From the NCBI GenBank assembly GCA_030141605.1, contig JAQGDQ010000904.1:17917-81916 (forward strand): a stretch of 64,000 nt of DNA. The letters are read 5' to 3'. Positions 14,084 through 25,053 of this stretch are shown here, one piece after another. Under the pieces are notes generated by a model that made no database searches, was not told where the DNA came from, and saw only the letters and a program-made list of their open reading frames with translations. Numbering within the stretch: position 1 is the stretch's first letter; every line of letters begins with the position of its first letter. Position numbers and translations under genes: made by a program. This DNA comes from Tubiluchus corallicola (taxonomy: Eukaryota > Priapulida > Priapulimorpha > Priapulimorphida > Tubiluchidae).

Positions 14084-15232
14084 ATGAGTTATTTAGCTGA
14101 TCTTATTTTACATTATCTTGTCACGTAACTCAGCGTCACAATTTTCTGAAGTGCGCTTTTTACAACTGTCTCCATTTCACCACTGTCTTCATTTCTTAAA
14201 TTATTCCTCATCCCATTTTAGTCGTTTGTGGCCTTTACGTAGCATATCAATAATAATTGGCATATCAATTATGCATGCCTTAATTTCTGCTCTTAGAAAC
14301 TCAATATTATTACATTGTATATATACACGTTGCTCTCTAATGGCGGTTTAATTATATTTGTGCAGTTTGTACGTCCACTTTGTGACTCTCATCGTACAAA
14401 AGGGTTTGGCAAGCACTAACCTTGACTTCAGTCGCTATTAGTTGATAGCAATATGAAGCCAAACGGATTCAAATTGGCAAAAGTCACACATGAGCAGTAG
14501 ACGCGGACGACATGCTTTACAATCTGACAATGTTTTCCAAGGTATATGTTCGGCATTGTAGCCTATTATGTTTATTTTGATAAGCAGTTGTGTAACGCAT
14601 AATGTATTATGTACGTATAAATAATGTAATGTATTTAACCTCACGGGGTTTCTTGTATATAATGTACATATTACGTTACTTAACCTCCCTTGACCAACTT
14701 ACACTTCAAATCGCATTCTTCTCTATAAACACTCTAATTGTAAACCCTGGCTTGTTTTGCCTAACCCTCTCTCACTATCACTGTTGCGCTTACAAGATTT
14801 TCTTTCAGCGCACATTGAAGAATTTTGTTGTAAGCAATTAGTTTTTTCATGTCATTTTGTAATTATTGTTTTGCATCATTGAATGTACACTGCTTTTTGT
14901 GAAAAGTAAATCTAAATAGAAATAGAAAATAGAAAAGGTTTTGGATTTCTATTTAATTTGCACAAGATCATTAAAAATGCCATACCCGAAACTACAGTTG
15001 CTTCAATGAGTAAATTTAGTTACAAATTTAGTAAATTGAAAGGCTTAAGATTTAATTAAAATAGGATATCTGTTAGTAATTATTTTGCATGCGCACCTTA
15101 ATATTGCTTACCTGCGCCTCGTGCTTTATCACAAACTGACACGGAGAAACGAGGTACAGTTTGACCTAATAACGATGACGTCATGGCACCCGTGATTCCA
15201 CAACCCACAATCAAAGCTTTCGTATTCATCAT
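927..15232 (-). CDS. RNLS: Renalase-like FAD-dependent oxidoreductase, seven exons
   Basis: Exons in coding order, all minus strand: 15112-15229 (start), 13788-13887, 13040-13188, 5401-5556, 4893-5063, 3816-3988, 927-1085 (stop TAG). Every junction is GT-AG and phases agree, giving 341 residues; human renalase has 342. Residues 6-14 carry the dinucleotide-binding GxGxxG motif (IVGCGITG), followed by DKARGAGGRM and DIGAQY at 55-60, the usual FAD-fold signature. VAPRGFSSL (106-114), ILTMPVPQVL (158-167), YSSRY (189-193) and GGDAFTHSNFDGC (312-324) match family landmarks in order. Renalases oxidise isomeric dihydro-NAD(P) to NAD(P)+. The start is uncertain: an in-frame ATG lies one codon upstream at 15232, and the frame stays open to 15331, but an acceptor-like sequence near 15310 suggests a 5' UTR intron. 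The exon 4 donor (CAC|GTATTG) is weak and was chosen by phase and homology. Intron 3 holds another gene. Confidence 0.93.
1146..1219. repeat. Degenerate TTAGGG-like repeats
   Basis: Several GGGTTAGGG and variant units lie in renalase intron 6. Short and imperfect, so interstitial and not a telomere. Confidence 0.6.
1735..2075. repeat. Compound microsatellite in ordered blocks
   Basis: Consecutive blocks of TTA/TTG, TCATCG, TCATCA, TTTATC, GTTATC and finally ACCATC/ACCATT units, all of period three or six. Frames across it encode only Ser/Leu, Ile/Thr or Met/Lys runs and are not genes. Lies in renalase intron 6. Confidence 0.95.
3409..3501. repeat. 93-bp imperfect palindrome (foldback, MITE-like)
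   Basis: The left arm begins TTTCACAAAGCC and reaches CGTCGTTGTTA; the right arm begins TAACAACGAC and ends TTTTGTGAAA. The arms pair over about 39 bp around a short AT-rich loop. No coding content. In renalase intron 6. Confidence 0.75.
4079..4462 (-). CDS. Unassigned 127-codon open frame in renalase intron 5
   Basis: ATG-initiated, same strand as renalase but between its exons 5 and 6. It starts with a hydrophobic run (LTLLILFVVIYVLL) followed by a Cys- and His-rich tail with no known motif. Its 5' end overlaps a dispersed repeat also found at 56.3 kb, so it may be part of a mobile element or chance. Confidence 0.2.
   Translation of the reverse strand: MFGLYKPLTLLILFVVIYVLLRSKTWHVPPVDATHSCPLPLLSMHHPSNLELYLLNLFAVYLHRSIADLLLAFCHFKSFTECYRKRRFLRCLIACSIQSNLLTCICSFQGFFLITSVDHHRIFCQAI
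4437..4860. repeat. Dispersed repeat, long copy
   Basis: Shares GATTACACAAAGAATTCATA, ATTATTAAACAAAAGAG, ATCAAAAGAAACAAGTTT and TAAGTTGTAAAAGCTTAT in order with 56256-56491. This copy holds about 180 extra bases (about 4552-4735) absent from the other. Renalase intron 5. Confidence 0.75.
6031..6330 (+). other. Possible LTR-like or cryptic promoter segment
   Basis: TGTGATGAG start, CACGTG E-box at about 6157, a TATA-like CTTATAAAAAGGG at 6171, then AATAAATTG about 130 bp later. This order resembles a solo LTR (U3, TATA, poly-A). No second LTR, primer-binding site or target duplication was confirmed. Renalase intron 3. Confidence 0.25.
7640..8035 (+). mobile_element. Truncated non-LTR retrotransposon (LINE) 3' end
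   Basis: A frame up to TAG at 7776-7778 reads LRWNSPPLHVKQIRSLSAF then KTKLKSLIL, the usual end of LINE reverse transcriptases (WN-LP-x-VR...FK-x-x-L). It is followed by an A+T-rich 3' UTR ending AATAAAGATTATTATATAC. Upstream is truncated. Renalase intron 3. Confidence 0.65.
8040..8660 (+). mobile_element. LINE-like 3' tail
   Basis: T-rich sequence ending in TTTGTATGAGACAAATATAA, then ATAAATGCAGTTCAATTCAA, a tail style typical of CR1/L2-like LINE 3' ends. No coding remnant was recognised. Confidence 0.35.
9085..12606 (+). CDS. Secreted C-type lectin with coiled-coil and acidic stalk, five exons
   Basis: Exons 9085-9166, 9481-9656, 10267-10518, 11203-11345 and 12369-12606 join in phase to 296 residues. 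Residues 1-19 form a signal peptide (MTSILKILFLAMIIKSQAA). Residues about 45-90 are heptad-like and charged (EELDELETRVEIL, RIGDLEEA), suggesting a coiled coil. Exon 3 adds a second charged segment ending in a Glu/Asp run before GSGNVCEPF. The C-terminal C-type lectin domain (about 155-290) has WVGG, EPS at the usual EPN/QPD sugar-specificity site, ENC, WND and YICEC. WND is kept but EPS is non-standard, so calcium binding is likely and sugar specificity cannot be inferred. The donor of exon 2 could instead be TAT|GTATCA at 9677, also in phase, beside a CA repeat. AATAAA lies at 12678. The whole gene sits antisense inside renalase intron 3. Confidence 0.88.
9679..9705. repeat. CA microsatellite
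   Basis: A short (CA)n tract directly after lectin exon 2. Confidence 0.9.
12678..12683 (+). promoter_or_regulatory. Polyadenylation signal of the C-type lectin gene
   Basis: AATAAA occurs 72 bases after the lectin stop codon, on the same strand. It is the first canonical signal downstream. Confidence 0.6.
13970..14082. repeat. TCATCA/TCGTCA microsatellite
   Basis: Imperfect trinucleotide tract in renalase intron 1, similar in sequence to the block at 1.8 kb. Confidence 0.9.
14640..14945 (+). mobile_element. Possible LINE/SINE 3' tail
   Basis: T-rich sequence ending TAAATCTAAATAGAAATAGA, then AAATAG, like the A-rich end of a retroposon. Coding content not recognised. Renalase intron 1. Confidence 0.25.
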
Positions 15233-16539
15233 ATCGTCACAAGACGAATTCATCAGCACGTCTGCTAGAAATAGTGACACACAGGTCAGGGATAGCTCTG
15301 CATAAGTGTGATCTGAAATAATGTTTCTCATTATTTACGTTATTGGATGTTGAACCACATAACATGCAGCTTATCTCAGCATCCTCTGCAGTTTTATAAT
15401 TTACTGAACACTAAACTGTAACCAGCTAAACGAACACATAAAACAAGAGTTAAATGGTCCCAAATCTCAAATTGACCCAAATGGTCAACCCAAGTTGACT
15501 AAAATGGTCCCAAATATGGAATATTAATTGACCATGAGGACAGTGATTTTTACTTGACTTTGCATGATTAAAAGAATAAACGTATAATAGTGTTGTTACG
15601 GACCAAGGCCCAAATGGACTTACACGTCGTAAATTTATGCTCTTAAATGCATTGTTTTAGGGCACCTCTAGGACAGTGTCTTAAATTGTATTTACGTAGC
15701 TGTCTTTAGGTGCACTTAAGACTGTAACAAACTACAATTTTATAACTAGTCCAAAAAAGACGTCTCACAGTAAGGTTATGGGTTGAATAACCAATAACCA
15801 ATAACCTAGTAAAAATAGAGAGATAGTATTGAGGAAAATACTTCTTACAGTTGTGGTATAGTTTTTGTACTCTTAGCTATTTTGCAATATTAAATAACCA
15901 TTAATGGTGCTTCATATAAAGGTTTATAAAATTTTCTCGTCTATATCATTTCAGGAACACTCCACTGCTTCTTAGAACAAAAAACCATGGGTTTTGCTGG
16001 GCTGCATAAAAATGCAACAAAAATATTCATGAATAGTAGCAGTGTGATAATAGAAGACAACTTATGAACAGGCGCGATGAATAGACCCATCTAAAATCAG
16101 TAACCAGATTACATGTCGTTCACTATTACAATTTGGTCTTGAGAAGCCACAGTCACAGATTTCCCAATTGAATTCACCCTCCTTTTGCTAAGCGATCTAC
16201 TCATATTAGTAGGCACACTATGCCCTAATTAAAACAAATCAGTGGCATCGGTTTCGTGGGATGCGCGCACTCTCTCTTTGTGCCACTTCACTCAGTTCAA
16301 TAGCCTACGGAATTACAGGCTATTTAATCTCATCTTTGCAGTGTTTTGATTGGAGATAAAGGTTTTGTTCTCTTACTGTCTTATTACGTAATTAAAAATG
16401 CTTTTGGCCATAAATGCCTTCGTGAAATTTAATAAAGACAAGTAAGTAATAGATTAGTAAGATTATTATATTCTTGTTGTCACGATCAACCAAACTGCCG
16501 CATTTCCTGCAGATAGAAATAAAAACTTCTCAGTTTTTT

Positions 16540-16720
16540 CTCGCCACTACTCCTAGCCACCTCTTTCTCTCTGTTTCTTCCCTTCTCTTCCGTTTCTCTC
16601 TCTTCCTCTCCCCTCTTTCTATCACATCTTTCTCTCTCTCTTTCTTCCTCACACACTCTCTGTTCTCTCTTTTCTCTTCCTGGTTCTCGGTTCTTCCTTT
16701 TCATTTCTTTATTTCTCCAC
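16540..16720. repeat. Pyrimidine-rich low-complexity tract
   Basis: Dense TCTC/CTTTCT runs. Open frames on both strands here are compositional. Confidence 0.85.
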
Positions 16721-17394
16721 CAGAACTCCCCTATCTTTCTTTTTACTCGAACTTATCAGTTCAAATGTCCTGTACGTGTCATTGGCCTATGGTTCTGTGA
16801 CACCAGCAGTAACAAAATATCATAATTGCTGTAAAATACGCCTAAATGCTAGTAAATTATCCCCTTTTACCCATCTATCACCAGGTCGGTAATGAAGCGC
16901 TGATATAATAAAGAGAATGCTCTAGTGTCACGAAATGTAATATAATGTGATTACAGTTGAATCATACCCACAATGTACACAGGGGATAATTTCGCTAGCT
17001 GAACATTCCAGAGAAATGTGAGATTTTGAATGCGTTCGAAACGGTATGCGCAGAACACGGCGGGTAAAGTGCCCGCCTCTAATTATCGGCCCGTAGCATC
17101 TCGCTTGAAATGGAATCCGTCGGGTTTCGTTCACTAAAATTCGTTCTCCGCAGGAAACTGCTTAGCGTTTTGCGCAAATGCAGGTTGAATGACAAATAAT
17201 TATTGCGCGTGAAGAGAGAAAGAGAGCTGAATGAGAGAGAAACAGCAATTTTTGTGCGGCACTTATGTAGTATTGCGCTTGCTAGACATTATATATAAAG
17301 TTCAATTGTGATTAAATTTCTTATTAATTCTTGCTTCTTATTGTTTCCCTGTACAACTACGCTGAATACAAATACTACAGTGAAATAATTACTG

Positions 17395-18055
17395 CTCAAA
17401 GATTACATTAGTCAATGAAATTAGTTAATGAGTGACTTGAAAAAAATTCTGCCCATTGCTAAAGGTAAGTACTCGTTTTCCTATATGCTAAATAATTAAT
17501 AAAGTAGGAATTCTACATATTCCACCCATTCTATATAATATCCTTCCAGAAACAGAAAATCTTATAAATGTCCTAAGGACTGAAACTTCTCGTCCCGTCG
17601 ATGGAACAGGCTACCCAAGAGATAATGGTAGAAACATAGATCTAGGGTCGAGGTAGTTACGGGGGGGGGTAAGAAACTATGCAACACTTGACCGACTACT
17701 GACTGACTGAATGATCAGCCAATTAACTAATCCACCAATCGAAAACGTCGAAGAAATTAACTTCGCAAATGCATATTAGCTATAGCGATTCACTTATAGA
17801 CACGTTTTATTAGAACGTAACCGGTTCACAGTATATCATTTTGCTGGAATATAACTGGAAAACCACCATCGTTCTGCAAAATCTGTTACTCATCTAGGCA
17901 CATCTTATGTCTGGTGTTTGCTTAACTACGGAAGGAAATGCTACGGTAACTATAACAATAATCTAAAATAATGGTTTGCCATCTAATGCCACAGTGAAAC
18001 AATTACGCAGCGTGGCACCAATGAAATTAGTGGCTGGGTAACTTGAAAAACTAGC
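17395..18055. repeat. Pair of diverged ~70-bp direct repeats
   Basis: ACAGTGAAATAATTAC...CAATGAAATTAGTTAATGAG at 17380-17445 recurs as ACAGTGAAACAATTAC...CAATGAAATTAGTGGCTGGG at 17992-18050, both followed by TGACTTGAAAAA/TAACTTGAAAAA. Confidence 0.5.
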
Positions 18056-20932
18056 TATAGGGTAATTAAGAATTCAACAAAGTACTTGTTATTGCTACTT
18101 ATGTTGAACTTCCCATCAAAGATTTCTAGGCCGACTGTTTCTTTCAGCGCGTTTAACGTTTTGGCAAATAAAAAAACGAAAAGTATTTCATTAACTAACC
18201 ATGAACTAACCAGTTGTATATATCTGTTCTCAACTAAAATGTATCTGTAGCACATAGTGGAAATAGTCCTATCTTTAATATTACTGTATGTTGAGTCACT
18301 TGAAATAAATAAAGTTTATAAAAAAGTAATTTCGTAATTAAATAAAGTGAATATGTTGTTAAAACTGATTCTGATTTTTTATAATTGCTTGAACTAACTA
18401 CGCAGCCAAACAAGCGAAAAAGCTTATCTTTGCGTTTGACTAGCTCAAATCGGTTAGTTCTCGCGCTCCAAAATTTTGTAACGACATTGCGCAAAAATAT
18501 CCAAAAAAAATCATGATTGGCTCAATTCCCGGTCAAACTACAGGATATTTCTAGAAATTTACCAAGCGTGACGTTAAACGCAGCATTAAAGCAAAACCAG
18601 ACCCAATCTTGAATTGTAGGTCAAAACAATCTACTCTTTTAAAATATTGAAACGAAACATACTATTTTTTCAAAAATGACTTACGCGAAAGAATTATTAC
18701 CACATAAACACAATTTCGTGTTCTTCGCTGTTACATGCATTTCGCCATGCGCGAGTTAGAAGGGCACTAGCGCCTGAACTTCCGAAACGCATTGCACAAA
18801 AACAGGTGCTTTACCTCTCAGTTCAAATGTGTTAGTTTCTGACGAACTACGCACGCTCGACAGCTAATGCGTGAGTACAGCGGTAAATTTGAAATTTGAA
18901 TTTTTATCTTAAAACTTGCCTAGTTTATATATCTGACAGTATATCTTACACTGAATATCTTACAGTAGCACTGTACTTCAATTATCGCTTTTGCAAACAC
19001 GTGCAACACGCTTATGAAATGTTTTTGCTTTTGAAAATTATGTTAGTATGTGATGTCATCTTTAGTTGGGCTCGCCGTTAATTGAAGTCTTTAATCTATT
19101 ATTTAATTATCTGCAACACTTTTGCAATATTAATTGTGCCAAAATGTATACTTTTATCGGACTTGAAAATGGGGTAGTATATGAAAAATCATCCTGTCTT
19201 CCTTTAACTTAGTAAAACTGAACCCCAAATGCCTGGGGTTCGGCAGCTTTCCTCTACCATCAAACCCGGCTAGCTGAACAGACAGTTTACATTTTTCAGT
19301 TTTCGGCGAGTTAAACATTTAATCGAGAAAATTTAAAATGAGGCGAGACAGTAGTAATTGTTGCATTTTACTTTTGTATTTATTACGTGAAACTTTTTAA
19401 AATTGTAAAAAAAACGAAAGAGAATCAACAAATTGAAACACGATATATTTAAACAAGTGAACAAAAAGCGTTATCCTTTATACCGGCAGCAATTTTACCT
19501 TTCGCACGTGTACTTTTTTACCTTTTTTGCTATTTTACGAACCGTCAGCCAAAGCGATTGCAAAATGACGCAATGTAGGAAACTATACCGGCGTAAGTCA
19601 AAAACACTCAATTTGATTGTTGCGTCAATTTGTGTGGAGTGCCTAGCTAAACACAGTAAGAATAGAGAAATCCCCACAAAAGTTAATGAGGTGATCTAAA
19701 AATTCCCACAAGTAAATACATTTGTTATCGCACGTACTCCCTAGTACGTTTCGCTAAAAGAAACCTGCCAAGAACTCCAAATATACCGAGTCTTATTTAA
19801 TTAATTTTATTGCAGTACATGTAGTACTATAAGATTCAAAACAAATAATTTACAGATTACAACGTTATCAACTAAATTACATAAAAAACGAAAATTATAA
19901 GAGGAGATTATTAAAATTAAAATACTGCTATATACAAAGAATAATATAAACTAACTAAATCGAAAAGTCCGCAGTTAATGCACTAGTCTAATATGCAAAG
20001 AAAGAAGTTAATACAAGGCCGAAAATTGAAAAACCTCATCTAAAATACAAATTCACTTTGCCGAAGTAGATTAAAAATATAGTAACAAATCTGAATCCAG
20101 CGCGGATCCGTCTCAGGATGCATAGAGTCTAGGTCAGGTCTAGCTTGAAACGAAAAAGTTGCCCATGAGTTACTTCCGAAACACTGAGGCAACCTCTGTG
20201 AAGTTCTCCTGGGGCGTCGGTAGAGATTCCAACCATCTGTTTGGCAAGTGAAATATTATTATAATGTTATTGTTATATTATATTATATTACACTTTTATT
20301 TTAAAAATGCCCATATATAAATATTTACACAATTACAGATAAAACTAAGGTAAAACTGATAAATACTAATAAAAACGTAATAAAAATAATTACATTCACT
20401 AAAATGGCCCTAAAAACTTACATAAATTGAAGATTTACATGACAAAAACATTTCTTCATCGTGAAACTGTAGGTACTCTGTTACAATAACTGTTGTGTAT
20501 TTCAGGCTTCAAACACTTCGTCTGACGGTACTGCAGTCAACTCCTGTGAAGTTCGAACTTGGCTTCCTTGAGCGGGCGACAAGCTTACTGCAACAGATTC
20601 GCCACACAAAGACGAAAGGTATATTTACTAAAGAAGGTACTGCTGTACCTACGTACAGAAAAACTTGATTAAACACTTACTTTTAGCCTGCTTCTATATA
20701 CTGACTTAACTAAACCAGACGACAACTCTGGCTGGTGAAGTGCAATTAAAAGTAGTCTTTTTTGCCAGAAAGAGAGGCACCTAGGGACTAGGATTCGTAG
20801 TTAAGAGACCGTGACTCTACAACTATACAGGCCTTTATTACATGAGATTTGTCATGCAAAGTCTTCATAAATACGGGCTAATAAGCAACTCAGTAAAAAC
20901 TTAGAACTGTCGAAGCTAAGCTGGCATCTGGG

Positions 20933-21480
20933 CCGACCCTGCCACTAGGCAAACTAGGCAATTAGCTATGGTGCCAAATTGTGGGTGGCGCAATTTTGGA
21001 AGTAATTTTTTAATTTTTAAGTTTAGCGTGTAATTGCTTATCATATATAATAAATACAGAACACTTAAATGAAACGGACTAATTGCGTTATTTTCCTGTC
21101 AAAATGTATGATTTACCGATGCTGACAGGGAGCACTTTTCTCTAGTATTTGTAAGTATACTTACAAGCAATTTTGTAAGTATTTTGCAATAGCGTTTATC
21201 TAATTTTAACAGATAAACATATAAAAATTGAAGCCTTCGAGAGCGTAATACAGGAAGAAAAAGACAAAAAAACTGGGGAGTGGCGACATTGAATAGGAAA
21301 AAGATTTGGTAATAAGGTGTTTGTAACGAGACCAGAGATATGGTTGTGAAGATCATGAAACTAGCGAAATGGATGTAATTGAGGAGTTCGTGTTTCAAAA
21401 ATTTGCAGATGAGAGGATTGAGTGAAAACTAGCCAAAAGTATCTACGTGAAGAGTGTGCAGTAGAAATTGCAGAATTTTG
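20933..21480 (+). mobile_element. Decayed hAT-like transposon remnant
   Basis: CTGGGCCGACCCTGCCACTA and the following GGCAAACTAGGCAATTAGCT resemble terminal sequence of hAT-type elements seen in many animals. About 290 bp on, a frame broken by stops reads KLKPSRA then YRKKKTKKLGSGDIE, like the basic KPSGAxxRKKKK N-terminus of hAT transposases. Frameshifted and non-functional. Confidence 0.4.
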
Positions 21481-22028
21481 GTTGCTCCTGAAGACCCAGG
21501 ACGTATAATGGGGTCATAAGTTCAATTTCAAATTCAATCAACACAAGCTGTAGATAGGTAATACAGTTAATTAGTGCACAATAATGCGTGTGTGCACGCT
21601 TAACAAACAGGTTTCATTATACTTTATTATGTACAACAAAAGTTCAATTTTGTCGTGTTGTGCACCGGGAATCGTGGGAGAAGGGGTTGACCGTTGAGAA
21701 GGGGACGCCAAAAATACTTTTACCTAGGTCGTCGAACTACCTTAAACATGCCCTGGCTGGTATTGCCTGTAGACCTCATAAAGATACAATTTCACAGCAG
21801 ACTAGGTACGTTAAAAAGTCCAAAATACGAATGTAAAATAAGCTTTATTGAATAACTAACATTTTTAAAAAAAAGAAGATATATGAACAGATTATCAGAG
21901 TGTCTACAACATTTAACTACGACAGAAAGGCCAAGCAGGAATCGTCAAATTAGCACATGCATTCTGTTCAGTTATATTTGCATTACTGAGCTTCTTATCG
22001 ATGCCCATTATTAACATTAGGAGATTAA

Positions 22029-22253
22029 TCGGGTGGCGCAGCTCAATGGTAACGCAATCGCTTCCCACCCGGAAGGTCGTGCGTTCAACTCCCGGCCGAG
22101 TCATAACAAAGAGATAAAAACGGTACTGCTAGTTCTTCGACAAAGCACGTGTGTTTGTCGAAGTAGCATGCGGGTAACAATAATCGGGACAACCTTGGAA
22201 ATAAGTGTCGAGTTACTTGAGGTGTTACCTCTGGAGTATGTCTAAACGAAGTA

Positions 22254-22306
<53 letters not shown>
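22029..22306 (+). mobile_element. tRNA-derived SINE with (ATT)n tail
   Basis: The head contains a pol III A-box-like TGGCGCAGCTCAATGG (22034) and a B-box-like GCGTTCAACTCCC (22081), spaced as in a tRNA, with an anticodon-arm-like CTTCCCACCCGGAAG between. A body of about 150 bp follows, ending GAGTATGTCTAAACGAAGTA and then an (ATT)n tail at 22256-22306. The acceptor stem does not close well, so it is tRNA-derived and not a tRNA gene. No target duplication was seen. Confidence 0.75.
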
Positions 22307-23947
22307 CAAGATCAGCCGTCATAACAACAAATTTACGTAAAATGACTTCTGTACGTGAACAAAAGTTCCTGATGCACATTGCAGGTGCCGTAGTACTATG
22401 AGGATTCTTTTAAAAAACCGTTTAAGGCAAAATGATATGCAACTTTTCATATACTCAGTGTTTGAAGCCTAAAGTTAATCCATAAATTATGTCCATAAAA
22501 AATAATGCAGTATGATCAGACAAATAAATGTTGTCTGATAGAAATGATAGAAAAAGTCGGCATTTAGAATCAATTGTACAAAAACTAAAATGACGATTTA
22601 AAATGATAGAGCGAATATAGAACAAACGGGTTTGGTTTAATATATCAGTTCGTCAGACATCAGAACAATCATGTTTCATGTAAAATCACATGACCTAGAT
22701 ATTTACATTGACCACTTATCTAGCAAATTTTCGACACAATGTGACATCGTGACAACAAAATTTAAATTGCGATAGGTAGACATGTAAATAGTTCGCCTTA
22801 GCTACGTAAAGATCATATTGTGAACGACTGCATGGGTTTCACAACTGTTTATAATAATTTTTGCATGGCCGGTATTGAAGAAGCTATTAAGCACAAATCA
22901 TCTGCGTACTGTAAATGATTAATATGCGCGTCGTCCGGACGACAGGTGGCATTGGTTATTTTAAACAGCTCAGTTGATAAATCATCAACATAGAAAACAG
23001 AACAGACGAGAAAATACCCACATGTCATGCCCTATTGGAACGTGCAAAGGATTCACAGGCGATTCACACAAATTCGTTGCAAGGCGTACCAAAACTTTGT
23101 AGTTTTAACAATGAGTTTGGCAAGACACCTGGTATAATGTATTTCGTTAGTACTAAAAATCTTTTGAACCTGTAACAGTGCAAAAGCCACTTTTAGCTCT
23201 GATCTGAGTGAAACACTGAAGCTGCTGGAATCAAAGCTACGCATTTCTGTTCAACCATTTATAATATATGGAGCCACGTGTTAGCAAAATTAATATGATA
23301 ATCAAAAAATTTTTATTTTATTACCAAATCAATAGTAAAAAATCATTCGCAAACATTTGATGTCGAATGTAGACTGAATTACTGCTAGTTCTTATTAAAT
23401 TCTTTAGTAGGCCTATTTGTTACAGAATGGCGCAAACAGGTACAAAGCCTTATTACCTTAATTGCGTTTGACCTGCAGCACCACGCGTTGAATCTAACAG
23501 CTTTGCTTTTGTAATAAGAACCAAAGAATGCGTAGGTGCAATTACGAAACATCAAGTTACAAAGGAGACCATAATAGCCTTAATTACGAGCAGTTAGTAA
23601 AGCAATAACAACTATTATATTCACCTAGAATTTGCTCGTGATCTCAATCTAATGGCGTAACGTGAACTAACGTAAGTGTTAAATCATTACACCTTCAGAA
23701 GAAAAAGTAAAAATGCTCGTCTTTTACAGCAGTAATGTTACTGAAACTGATCTGCAAGTAACCAACGTAACACGAATCTCACATCTGGATTACCTGTAAG
23801 CTCAGGTGACAGGTGATTACAGAGAGCACCTTTCAAAGTTGATAATTTGGAAACACGAATCCCTGTGAGAAAACAAAGCAGCTTACAGTACCGTCTAGTA
23901 ACAATGGACGAGCTAAACATCGAACTAGCTAATGAAAGACGTCATAA

Positions 23948-24204
23948 TTAATTAGAATATGACTGTGATTGCCAGAGTTTATAAACCACTGCGGTTTATT
24001 TTTAACAATTAATTCCAATTGCGAGTAATGAGTTGAAGAAACAAAGGAGACGCTGAAAAATTCTTGACTAATCGGGACTTGAACCTTAGACCTAGGATTT
24101 GTACCCCCGTGTTCAGCCAGCTGTTTCCCGCAATGGGTAATAACTGTTAAAAATAAACCGCAGTGCTTTGCAAACTCTGGCAATCACAGTCTCAATCTAA
24201 TTAA
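23948..24204. mobile_element. 257-bp foldback element with tRNA-like core
   Basis: Arms of about 70 bp (23948-24018 and 24135-24204) are inverted copies: TTAATTAG...GACTGTGATTGCCAGAGTTT...CTGCGGTTTATTTTTAAC. The loop on the minus strand has an A-box-like TGGCTGAACACGG and a perfect-looking B box GGTTCAAGTCC. A related half-element lies at 26455-26590. It may be a SINE that gained an inverted copy of its tail, or a MITE that captured a tRNA-like core. Confidence 0.7.
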
Positions 24205-25053
24205 ATAATGAAAAAGGTATTTTGCTATATCTTCATTACACTCCAGCCGAAACGTTACACTCAAACACAAACACAGAGTTTACTCAGCGAGATGTTTGCA
24301 TATTTGTGGTGAGAACGGTGTCTGGGTGCTATCGTTTAGAAGTTGTTTGTACTTGCATACACAGGACGGAGTTTTGCAGAAATTTTTGTTCGTACGTTTA
24401 TAATGAATAGCCAGACATTACACAATAATCAAACGCTTACATAAATGCTTATAGATTTAGACCATAGACCCAGTCCTTCAATTTTCTGCATTGCCATCAT
24501 TTTATTGCAATCATGGCAATCAAATATGACAGAATGATTATTTTGTCAAAGGCAGATGTCACATGCGCATTCCTGAAGTTTGAAGGTTAAAATATGGTCA
24601 AGTGGACAGCACGGATTTGCCAAATTTTTGATCTAAAATTACTAGGGCATGGCTATATTAGATTTTGTTGCAACTTCCATGTCTCAGATGTCGAGAGGTT
24701 CAAGGTCACGGACATTGACATGGGAATCCTTATGAAAGTATCTCTAATACAGTCTGTTTACCAGGTCCAGACTGTGCTATTGTGCAGTACAAAAAAATGT
24801 TAGTCCTACAGTTTCTTCATATCATAAGCCCCAAAACATTTTGTAACCTCTTCGTTAATAAATAATCATACGTTTGTTTTTTTAGCTATTTCTAATTTAT
24901 TTGCAGGTAGGTGATGCTTTCTATTGGAAAAAATTTCATGGAGTTGATAATCGATTTGACATTTACGCTTCTCTAAAAAGACCTAACGTTTAAACGAAGG
25001 ACGATTTAGTTATTAAAAGATCCCTTAATTCTTGATCTTGAGAAGGTTTCAAC

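Larger units (their letters stand above)
15340..20900. other. Gene-poor spacer upstream of renalase
   Basis: Apart from the repeats listed, I see no exon chain, RNA gene or recognisable protein in either strand. Short open frames (for example 18234-18494, 19433-19699) lack motifs and splice partners. The renalase promoter should lie in its first few hundred bases, but no clear core element was found. Confidence 0.5.

Noticed and set aside
16474-16800. Overlapping open frames on both strands
   Set aside because: Pyrimidine-rich low complexity, with Phe/Ser/Leu on one strand and Arg/Glu on the other.
22029-22110. Functional tRNA gene
   Set aside because: Internal boxes are present, but the acceptor stem does not pair and it continues into a SINE body and tail.
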